Shown: positions 7,077-12,684 of the stretch, one piece after another
How positions within the stretch are numbered: the stretch's first letter is position 1
Layout: each line of letters opens with the position of its first letter
Assembly (NCBI GenBank): GCA_023271515.1
Contig: JALPXQ010000036.1
Coordinates: forward strand, 1-12,684
Direction: 5' to 3'
Origin: Dehalococcoidia bacterium
GTDB lineage: Bacteria; Chloroflexota; Dehalococcoidia; SZUA-161; SpSt-899
DNA length: 12,684 nt
Made by a program: the position numbers and the translations under genes
Notes under the pieces: model-generated
What the model was told of the DNA's origin: nothing
What the model saw: the letters and a program-made list of their open reading frames with translations, nothing else
Database searches by the model: none

Positions 7077-7918
7077 AAGCCATCCGGCTAGAGGCGGTTC
7101 TCCTCTACGACGAAGGCACCGCCGGAGAATTGAACATCGAGGAGATCGCCGGGTACTTGAGAGATAAACTGAGGAGAGTGCCGGTGGAGGTGAGAGGTAA
7201 TCCCTTTGTCTTTTGCCGGGAGAAGGACCCGGACTGGGCGAGAAAGCTGGCATCTATCAAGGTTCAGGATGCCAGCAGAAAGCTTGTCGCAGTCCAGGAA
7301 CCCCTCTATGGTGAGATCCAGTATGAACAAAGGAGGATTCTGGGGAAAACGAGAGCCTTTGGAGTCCTTTACGACGGGTTTCATCTTCTGAGGGTCTTTT
7401 CGGAACTTATACCCCGGGAGGAGCGCGCCCTGGGGTTTGTTCATGTTTTCCTCACCAACCGTCTGTTTGCCACCTGGGATGACGGCGACAGGAGGTACCA
7501 TGCCCGGACAAGCGTGTACGGCCCCTGCTGCGTCATCTCCACCACCGGGATTGTAGAGGCACCCGCCAGGTCGAGGGAGTACTACGTCCTTAAGCGGCAG
7601 TATGAGATGCTGGGGAAGGATCTGCTGGAGCTCAAGGAGAGATTCAAGGGGGACTTCATCGATTACCAGGACGCGCGCCTGACTGAGGTTGTGAAGGGCT
7701 ATGTGATGCAGGCGGTTCTCTATTCCCTGACCGGCGACCCCTTTTGCGATGATAAGGGCTGCCGGTTGTACAACGCTCACTGGCAGGCGGAGCTCATCTT
7801 TGCCCAACTGGAGAGCGGGTATGAGTTTTGCCCGCGGCATGCGGGGTTACTGCAATCGGTCAACGAGGAAATTGGAGAAGAACCGACTTGTCTTTCAACC
7901 GCCCCTATGTTAAACTAA
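7073..7918 (+). CDS. Archaemetzincin-like protein lacking the catalytic zinc motif
   Basis: No confident family name, though it may belong to the group labelled DUF6775 putative metallopeptidases (from memory, unchecked). The 281-residue protein has the archaemetzincin outline: ALGFVHVFLTNRLF (119-132), VYGPCCVISTTGIVEAPA (148-165), then a long helix running into LYSLTGDPFCDDKGC (216-230), and FCPRH (252-256). Archaemetzincins carry HExxHxxGxxxC, then Cx4C and a later CxxC. Here the glycine (Gly221) and the Cx4C pair (Cys225, Cys230) are in register, and the last pair is Cys253/His256. The positions of the catalytic residues are Ala214, Val215, Ser218 and Phe224. It therefore probably keeps a structural metal site but cannot be a normal protease. 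The ATG overlaps the thi4 stop, so the two are likely translated together. Its function is unknown; a link to thiazole or nickel-cofactor chemistry is only suggested by position. Confidence 0.7.
   Translation: MKAIRLEAVLLYDEGTAGELNIEEIAGYLRDKLRRVPVEVRGNPFVFCREKDPDWARKLASIKVQDASRKLVAVQEPLYGEIQYEQRRILGKTRAFGVLYDGFHLLRVFSELIPREERALGFVHVFLTNRLFATWDDGDRRYHARTSVYGPCCVISTTGIVEAPARSREYYVLKRQYEMLGKDLLELKERFKGDFIDYQDARLTEVVKGYVMQAVLYSLTGDPFCDDKGCRLYNAHWQAELIFAQLESGYEFCPRHAGLLQSVNEEIGEEPTCLSTAPMLN
7888..7916 (+). promoter_or_regulatory. Candidate promoter for the rpsB cluster
   Basis: TTGTCT (7888-7893) and TAAACT (7911-7916) are 17 bases apart, each matching four of six consensus bases. TGT before the -10 gives an extended -10. 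The site overlaps the end of the preceding gene and would leave a leader of about 30 bases before rpsB. It is moderate by consensus only, and read-through from the upstream operon could also supply rpsB. Confidence 0.4.
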
Positions 7919-7952
7919 GAAGGAATTCACCATCAAGTAAAGTGAGCTAAAT

Positions 7953-8759
7953 ATGATTGAATCGCAAGTAGACGAAAGAGAACAGGCATCATATCCCTCA
8001 AGTTTTGTCTCAATAAAACTGTTGCTTGAATGCGGCGTTCACTTCGGTCACCAGAAGCGGCGCTGGAATCCCCACATGAGAGACTATGTCTTCACCCAAC
8101 GGAATGGCATTCATATCATTGACCTGCAGCAGACTCTAGGTAAGTTACAAGAGGCTCGCAACTTCGTGAGAGAGCTGATAGCCAATGGGGGGGATATCAT
8201 TTTCGTGGGAACCAAGAAGCAAGCACAGGACGTAATCGAAGAGGAAGCCAGGCGTTGTGGTGCATACTACGTCAACCGGCGTTGGCTGGGGGGGATGCTG
8301 ACTAACTTTGCGACCATCCAGGCGCGGATTGATTATCTCGTCCGCCTGGAGGACCGTAAAGCGAGGGGCGAATTTGCTCTCCTGACAAAGAAAGAGGCGT
8401 TGAAGCTGGACAAGCAAATATATCGCCTTAATCAGTTGTTTGGCGGGGTCAAAGAAATGACCAAGATTCCGGGGGCAATGTTTGTGGTCGATCCGATGAA
8501 GGAAAAGATCGCCGTCAAGGAGGCCAGACAATTGAGGGTTCCCATTGTAGGCATGGTGGATACCGATTGCGATCCACGGGAGGTCGACTATCCGATCCCG
8601 GCCAATGATGATGCCATTAAGTCAGTCAGGCTCATATGCAGTGTAATGGCCGAGGCAGTGCTCGAAGGCAAGGCGGGAATTGAGTCTTTTGGCGAAGAAG
8701 TACTCGTGGGGGAGATGCCTCAAGAGGGCGAGGAGCCTCCTCCGCTCGGTGAAGAGTAA
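7953..8759 (+). CDS. rpsB: 30S ribosomal protein S2
   Basis: S2 sits on the small ribosomal subunit near the head-body junction and is needed for S1 binding and initiation. The family core is complete: LLLECGVHFGHQKRRWNPHM (23-42), NGIHIIDLQQT, FVGTKKQAQ, YYVNRRWLGGMLTNF, KIPGAMFVVDPMKE and VPIVGMVDTDCDP. The 268-residue protein has about 15 extra residues before the usual start of the fold (VSIKLLLECG) and a short acidic tail (EEPPPLGEE). The ATG at 7953 is the only good start in frame near the fold; its ribosome site (GTGAG) is weak. It opens the conserved translation/lipid cluster, 34 bases after the archaemetzincin-like gene and 27 bases before tsf. Confidence 0.97.
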   Translation: MIESQVDEREQASYPSSFVSIKLLLECGVHFGHQKRRWNPHMRDYVFTQRNGIHIIDLQQTLGKLQEARNFVRELIANGGDIIFVGTKKQAQDVIEEEARRCGAYYVNRRWLGGMLTNFATIQARIDYLVRLEDRKARGEFALLTKKEALKLDKQIYRLNQLFGGVKEMTKIPGAMFVVDPMKEKIAVKEARQLRVPIVGMVDTDCDPREVDYPIPANDDAIKSVRLICSVMAEAVLEGKAGIESFGEEVLVGEMPQEGEEPPPLGEE

Positions 8760-8786
8760 GAGAAGAAGTAGGGAAAGGGGGGAGTA

Positions 8787-9293
8787 ATGCAGGTTACCGT
8801 TGAGAAGATAAAGGAGTTACGTGAGAGGACCGGTGTCGGAATCATGGATTGCAAGAAGGCCCTTCTGGATTGTGAGGGCGATCTCGATAGCGCCTTAGCC
8901 AGGCTGCGGGACCGGGGATTCTCCATTGCTGAGAAGAAGAAGGGCCGCACCCTGAAATCAGGGTTAATTGAATCCTATATACATGGTGGGGGGCGCATCG
9001 GGGTGTTGGTTGAGGTGAATTGCGAGACCGACTTTGTTGCGCGCACTCCAGATTTCAGGGAATTATCCCACGATCTGGCAATGCAAATAGCCGCTTGTGC
9101 TCCGGAAGCCATTTCCCCGGACGAAGTCCCGGCCGGTGACGATAGCGCAGCGTCTGAGGGTGCTTGTCTCTTGCTCCAACCTTTCATCAAAGATCCCCAG
9201 AGAACTGTAGAGGATGTCATTTGTGAGGTAATCGCCAGAGTTGGGGAGAATATTCGGGTGAATAGATTTGCCCGCTTCGAGCTGGGTGACTGA
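8787..9293 (+). CDS. tsf: Elongation factor Ts, short form
   Basis: EF-Ts releases GDP from EF-Tu so that it can be reloaded with GTP during translation. The N-terminal UBA-like domain shows IKELRERTGVGIMDCKKALL (8-27), and the core shows LVEVNCETDFVARTPDF (73-89), including the TDFVA contact with EF-Tu. At 168 residues it is far shorter than the E. coli protein (about 280). It appears to hold one core subdomain and no C-terminal module, as in the short EF-Ts known from Thermus and some other lineages. A purine-rich ribosome site (AAAGGGGGGAG) lies just before the ATG. Its TGA stop is directly followed by the pyrH ATG. Confidence 0.96.
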   Translation: MQVTVEKIKELRERTGVGIMDCKKALLDCEGDLDSALARLRDRGFSIAEKKKGRTLKSGLIESYIHGGGRIGVLVEVNCETDFVARTPDFRELSHDLAMQIAACAPEAISPDEVPAGDDSAASEGACLLLQPFIKDPQRTVEDVICEVIARVGENIRVNRFARFELGD

Positions 9294-10013
9294 ATGAATC
9301 AACCCAAATTCAAGCGCATTTTGCTCAAGCTAAGCGGAGAGGCTCTTCTTGGTAACAACCAGTTCGGCATTGACTCTGATGTTCTGGATGGTATCTCTGG
9401 GCAGGTCAAGCAGGTGCTGGGGATGGGAGTGGAGGTGGCTATCGTTGTCGGTGGAGGGAATATCTGGAGAGGAGTCGAGGCGGAAGGAAAGGGAATGGAC
9501 CGCTCCACGGCCGACTACGCCGGCATGTTAGCTACAGTAATCAATGCCCTGGCCCTCCAGGATGCACTGGAGAAGAGGGAGATCACTGTCAGGACGCAGA
9601 GCGCCATCGTCATGCAGTCGATGGCCGAACCATATATCAGGCGGCGGGCCATCCGGCACCTGGAGAAGGGAAGGGTGGTTATCTTCGCCGCTGGGACAGG
9701 GAATCCCTACATGACTACCGACACTGCAGCCGCTCTCCGAGCAGTGGACATCGCGGCCGATATTCTGTTGATGGCCAAGAACAGGGTTGATGGCATTTAT
9801 GATTCCAACCCGCTGAGCAACATATCAGCTAAAAAGTTCAAGCAGCTGAGCTACATGGAAGCCCTCAATAAGCGGCTGGAGGTGATGGACTCAACTGCCT
9901 TCGCCCTCTGTATGGAGAATCACCTTCCAGTCCTCGTCTTTAACCTTCAAGCCCCCCACAGTATCGAACAGGCTGTGATGGGGAAGGATATCGGCACATT
10001 GGTCTCCGATTAA
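9294..10013 (+). CDS. pyrH: Uridylate (UMP) kinase
   Basis: PyrH phosphorylates UMP to UDP with ATP, in pyrimidine nucleotide synthesis. It is a hexameric amino-acid-kinase-fold enzyme of 239 residues, the normal length. Marks are RILLKLSGEALLG (8-20), IVVGGGNIWRG (50-60), DYAGMLATVINALALQDALE, FAAGTGNPYMTTDTAAALRA and NRVDGIYDSNP. The start ATG touches the tsf stop with only a weak ribosome site, so its translation probably depends on ribosomes finishing tsf. It lies 9 bases upstream of frr, in the standard rpsB-tsf-pyrH-frr order. Confidence 0.97.
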   Translation: MNQPKFKRILLKLSGEALLGNNQFGIDSDVLDGISGQVKQVLGMGVEVAIVVGGGNIWRGVEAEGKGMDRSTADYAGMLATVINALALQDALEKREITVRTQSAIVMQSMAEPYIRRRAIRHLEKGRVVIFAAGTGNPYMTTDTAAALRAVDIAADILLMAKNRVDGIYDSNPLSNISAKKFKQLSYMEALNKRLEVMDSTAFALCMENHLPVLVFNLQAPHSIEQAVMGKDIGTLVSD

Positions 10014-10022
10014 GGAGGAGAG

Positions 10023-10580
10023 ATGATAAGTGATGTCCTTGTTACCACTGAGGCCAAGATGACCAAAGCCGTTGAGGTGTTGGGAAGGGAACTGGCCGTT
10101 CTGCGCACCGGACGTGCCAGCCCCAGCCTTCTGGAACACATCCGCGTCGATTACTATGGCACCCCTACTCCCTTGAACCAGCTTGCCAGCATCTCCGCCC
10201 CGGAGGCCCGGATGCTCATCATACAGCCCTGGGATAGAGCGATTGTGCCTGCCATCGAGAAGGCCATCGTCAAATCGGACCTCGGACTCAATCCCTCCAG
10301 CGACGGCAATGCAATCCGGCTGGTGATCCCGCAACTCACCGAGGAGCGCCGCAAAGAGCTGGTAAGAGTAGTGCGCAAGAAGGTTGAAGAGAGGCGTATC
10401 GCCGTTCGCAACATAAGGCGGGAAGCCCTGGAGAAACTGCGGGCGATGGAGAGGGAAAAGGAGATATCCCAGGATGAGGAGAAACGAGCCCTGAACCAGC
10501 TTCAGGCGCTGACTGACCGCTTCATTGAAAAGGTTGACCGAATAGGCAAGGACAAAGAGACCGAGGTTCTGGAGACTTGA
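10023..10580 (+). CDS. frr: Ribosome recycling factor
   Basis: RRF acts with EF-G to split the post-termination ribosome. The 185-residue length is canonical. Domain I three-helix-bundle segments are visible at the start (residues 6-28, ending LAVLRTGRASPSLLEHI) and at the end (105-183, with ELVRVVRKKVEERRIAVRNI). Domain II lies between (VDYYGTPTPLNQLASISAPEAR, IIQPWD, NPSSDGNAIRLVIPQLTEERR). An AGGAGGAG ribosome site lies right before the ATG. The TGA stop overlaps the TTG start of uppS. Confidence 0.97.
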   Translation: MISDVLVTTEAKMTKAVEVLGRELAVLRTGRASPSLLEHIRVDYYGTPTPLNQLASISAPEARMLIIQPWDRAIVPAIEKAIVKSDLGLNPSSDGNAIRLVIPQLTEERRKELVRVVRKKVEERRIAVRNIRREALEKLRAMEREKEISQDEEKRALNQLQALTDRFIEKVDRIGKDKETEVLET

Positions 10581-11278
10581 TTATACCCACCCCTGCTCAC
10601 GTGGCGATCATCATGGATGGCAATGGGAGATGGGCCAAGAACAGGGGCCTTACCCGCCTTGAGGGCCATCGCACCGGCACCGAGAACATCCGCCGCATCA
10701 TCCGGACCTTCGCCAATCACGGTGTAAGGTATTTGACCCTCTTTGCCTTCTCCACCGAGAACTGGGGCCGTCCCCCAAAGGAAGTGCAGGGACTGTTCCA
10801 GCTACTGTCCGAGGTAATCGATCGGGAGACCGAGAACCTCCATCAGGAGGGCGTTAGGCTTGTGCATTTGGGGAGTCTCGACGGGCTGCCCGAGAGCTTA
10901 CAGGCAAAGGTGAGAGAGTCCGTCGAGCTAACCAAAGATAACACCCGGATGACACTCGGTCTGGCATTCAATTATGGCGGGCGCGCCGATATCCTGAATG
11001 CCGTGCGGCGGATCGTACAGGATGGCATAGCGGCCGAAGATATCGATGAGGCTGCATTTGCGCGATATCTTTCTACCGCCGGATTGCCCGATCCTGATCT
11101 TATCATCCGCACCGCCGGAGAGATGCGTCTCAGCAATTTCCTCATCTGGCAGGCGGCCTACAGTGAGTACTACTCTACGCCGACACTCTGGCCCGACTTC
11201 GACGAAAAAGAGGTCGAGCTGGCGCTAGCGGCCTACAGCCGGCGAGAGAGGCGGTTCGGGGGGGCTGGTGCCGAATAA
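10577..11278 (+). CDS. uppS: Undecaprenyl diphosphate synthase (cis-prenyltransferase)
   Basis: UppS adds isopentenyl units in cis configuration to farnesyl diphosphate, making the C55 lipid carrier for peptidoglycan and other wall polymers. It is cytoplasmic and membrane-associated. The 233-residue length is at the short end of normal. Marks are HVAIIMDGNGRWAKNRGL (8-25) with catalytic Asp14, HRTGTENIRRIIR, LTLFAFSTENWGRP, LAFNYGGRADI, and DLIIRTAGEMRLSNFLIW followed by WPDF and RRFGG near the end. The TTG start at 10577 overlaps the frr stop (TTGA) and is only a few residues before the first conserved motif. Together with dxr downstream it links the cluster to isoprenoid supply. Confidence 0.96.
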   Translation: MIIPTPAHVAIIMDGNGRWAKNRGLTRLEGHRTGTENIRRIIRTFANHGVRYLTLFAFSTENWGRPPKEVQGLFQLLSEVIDRETENLHQEGVRLVHLGSLDGLPESLQAKVRESVELTKDNTRMTLGLAFNYGGRADILNAVRRIVQDGIAAEDIDEAAFARYLSTAGLPDPDLIIRTAGEMRLSNFLIWQAAYSEYYSTPTLWPDFDEKEVELALAAYSRRERRFGGAGAE

Positions 11279-11293
11279 GAGAAGGAGAGGAGA

Positions 11294-11323
11294 ATGACGA
11301 GGCCTCGCCTCAATATCTCCTGA
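11294..11323 (+). CDS. Possible nine-codon leader reading frame before cdsA
   Basis: An ATG at 11294 follows an AAGGAGAGGAG ribosome site and encodes MTRPRLNIS before a TGA at 11321-11323, eight bases before the cdsA ATG. It is in a different frame from cdsA. The cdsA ATG itself has no visible ribosome site, so this frame may deliver ribosomes to cdsA by coupling, or it may be a remnant of an older cdsA start. The evidence is only position and ribosome-site quality. Confidence 0.35.
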   Translation: MTRPRLNIS

Positions 11324-11330
11324 CCCCAGT

Positions 11331-12128
11331 ATGCTCCGACGGAGGGTCATTACCTCACTGGCTTTCGTCCCCGTTCTCCTGGCGGCTGTCTGGCTTGGCA
11401 ATCCGTGGCTGTCCATCGTGGTAGCCTTGGCGGCGCTTCTGGGAACCTTCGAGTTCTACAGGTTATCAAGCCTTGCCGGGTGGCAGCCCTTCACCTTCTT
11501 CGGCACACTTTTCGTTCTGCTGTTCATATTGAATGCTCATTCCGGAGATGTGCGGACAACCCCCTTTCTCATCAGTGGAGTTGTGATCCTGTCTCTCATT
11601 CGACTCCTCTGGTGTGCCGATAAAGAGAGGGCCTTCACCAACTGGGCCTGGACCATGGCCGCTATCTTCTATATCGGCTGGACGATGAGCCATTTTGTGC
11701 TCTTGAGAGGGCTCGAGGATGGCCGAAGCTGGGTCCTGGTGGTACTGCTGGTCACCTTCGCCTCCGATACCTGCGCTTTCTTCGTTGGCCGAGCCTGGGG
11801 AAGAAAGCGCATGCTGCCGGCCATCAGCCCGGGCAAGACCTGGGAAGGGGTGATCGGGGGGATAATAGGTGCGATGATAGCCCTGGCGATTTTGCATCCC
11901 ATACTGGGCCTCGATAAGATCGGCTATGGCGGGTTGATTATCCTGGGATTCCTCATCAGTGTCTTTGCTCAGCTAGGCGACCTCGCCGGATCGATGCTCA
12001 AGAGGACTGCCGGTGTCAAGGAAGCGGGGAAGCTCATGCCGGGGCATGGCGGCCTCCTCGATCGCCTGGATAGCCTCATCTTCACTGTGGTTCTGGTATA
12101 CTATTACGTAGTATGGATCGTGGGATGA
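11331..12128 (+). CDS. cdsA: Phosphatidate cytidylyltransferase (CDP-diglyceride synthase)
   Basis: CdsA joins CTP and phosphatidic acid to CDP-diacylglycerol, the branch-point precursor of bacterial phospholipids, in the cytoplasmic membrane. The 265-residue protein has about eight hydrophobic segments (for example 8-22, 27-40, 56-68, 78-93, 135-143, 174-189, 200-213, 249-264). Catalytic-region motifs are SDTCAFFVGRAWGRKR (145-160), ISPGKTWEG (165-173), QLGDLAGSMLKR (214-225) and PGHGGLLDRLDS (237-248), with the metal-binding-type residues Asp217 and Asp244 present. The family signature usually has Lys-Asp where this protein has Lys230-Glu231. The start ATG agrees with the usual LRRRVIT opening but lacks its own ribosome site. 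Its TGA overlaps the dxr start (ATGA). Confidence 0.95.
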   Translation: MLRRRVITSLAFVPVLLAAVWLGNPWLSIVVALAALLGTFEFYRLSSLAGWQPFTFFGTLFVLLFILNAHSGDVRTTPFLISGVVILSLIRLLWCADKERAFTNWAWTMAAIFYIGWTMSHFVLLRGLEDGRSWVLVVLLVTFASDTCAFFVGRAWGRKRMLPAISPGKTWEGVIGGIIGAMIALAILHPILGLDKIGYGGLIILGFLISVFAQLGDLAGSMLKRTAGVKEAGKLMPGHGGLLDRLDSLIFTVVLVYYYVVWIVG

Positions 12129-12684
12129 AAAGGATCGCCGTTCTTGGCTCCACCGGCTCGATAGGGCAACAGACGCTGAAGATAGTGCGGGCATTCCCGG
12201 AGAAGCTGGAGGTGGTGGCCCTGGCCGCAAGGCGCAACACTGCCCTCATGAGACAGCAGATTCAGGAATTTCACCCAGAGCTGGTTTTGGTGGGGGGACA
12301 AGGGCCATCCCTGGAGGAACTCGCCAGCCACCCGGATGTCGATCTCGTGGTTGTGGCTACCTCCGGCAAAGCTGGCCTCCTGCCTACTCTGGCGGCCATC
12401 CGGTCGGGGAAAGCTGTTGCCCTGGCCAATAAGGAGGCGCTGGTGATGGCGGGGGGAATAGTGATGGCCGAAGCCCGCAGGTATGGGGTCGAAATCAGGC
12501 CGGTTGATAGCGAGCACAGCGCTATATGGCAGTGCCTGCAGGGGGAGGAGGCCAACCAGGTATCGCAGATCATTCTCACCGCCTCCGGAGGGCCCTTCCG
12601 CGATCGCTCACCTGAAGAGCTGGGCGGCATAACCGCGGAGCAGGCATTGCAACATCCCACATGGAATATGGGGCGCAAGGTGAC
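12125..12684 (+). CDS. dxr: 1-deoxy-D-xylulose 5-phosphate reductoisomerase, 3' end outside window
   Basis: Dxr converts DXP to 2-C-methyl-D-erythritol 4-phosphate with NADPH, the first committed step of the MEP isoprenoid pathway. The first 186 codons are present. The NADPH-binding GSTGSIG lies at residues 8-14, followed by ATSGKAGLLPTLAAIRSGK (78-96), LANKEALVMAG (100-110), VDSEHSAIWQCL (127-138) with metal ligands Asp128 and Glu130, and TASGGPFRD (152-160). Between EFHPELVLV and HPDVDLVV the protein has only 12 residues, about 22 fewer than E. coli Dxr, yet the catalytic motifs stay intact. The ATG overlaps the cdsA stop. The product feeds the isoprenoid chain that UppS extends. The C-terminal part lies beyond the window. 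Confidence 0.95.
   Translation, partial: MKRIAVLGSTGSIGQQTLKIVRAFPEKLEVVALAARRNTALMRQQIQEFHPELVLVGGQGPSLEELASHPDVDLVVVATSGKAGLLPTLAAIRSGKAVALANKEALVMAGGIVMAEARRYGVEIRPVDSEHSAIWQCLQGEEANQVSQIILTASGGPFRDRSPEELGGITAEQALQHPTWNMGRKV

Overview
This window looks like a piece of a bacterial chromosome of moderate GC content, probably from an anaerobe. A Dehalococcoidia-like member of the Chloroflexota is my best guess. The guess rests on the very short EF-Ts, the Dxr sequence style, a decayed molybdopterin oxidoreductase, and the mix of nickel-pincer cofactor and Thi4 genes. It is an inference, not a marker-gene placement. Genes are packed tightly, with many 1-40 base overlaps and GTG or TTG starts. 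I see no tRNA, rRNA, CRISPR array, insertion sequence or clear rho-independent terminator.

Minus strand, 1-2240: one transcription unit runs leftward from a divergent promoter region. Its first gene is a molybdopterin oxidoreductase that has become a pseudogene. Its 4Fe-4S head and its C-terminal two thirds are in different frames, and about 120 residues that should lie between them are missing. Its stop codon overlaps the GTG start of coaE (dephospho-CoA kinase), which looks intact and runs off the left edge.

Plus strand, 2330-7918: a strong extended -10 promoter drives an accessory operon. In order it holds an unrecognised 228-residue protein, a small thiamine-binding (MTH1187-type) protein, larE, larC, larB, a Thi4-type thiazole synthase, and an archaemetzincin-like protein that has lost its catalytic zinc motif. 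LarB, LarC and LarE make the nickel-pincer nucleotide (NPN) cofactor. LarB starts from nicotinate adenine dinucleotide, and Thi4 starts from NAD. Both LarE and this Thi4 carry the cysteine that can act as sulfur donor. The operon therefore combines two sulfur-insertion pathways fed by NAD-type dinucleotides. No LarA-type target enzyme is present in the window.

Plus strand, 7888-12684: the conserved growth cluster rpsB-tsf-pyrH-frr-uppS-cdsA-dxr follows (ribosomal protein S2, EF-Ts, UMP kinase, ribosome recycling factor, undecaprenyl diphosphate synthase, CDP-diglyceride synthase, DXP reductoisomerase; dxr runs off the right edge). It begins 34 bases after the accessory operon with only a modest candidate promoter between, so read-through is likely.

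The most unusual points are a 60-bp imperfect palindromic repeat lying in frame inside the larC linker, the pseudo-metallopeptidase with a retained structural metal site, the three-cysteine LarE, the cysteine-type Thi4, and the gutted oxidoreductase.
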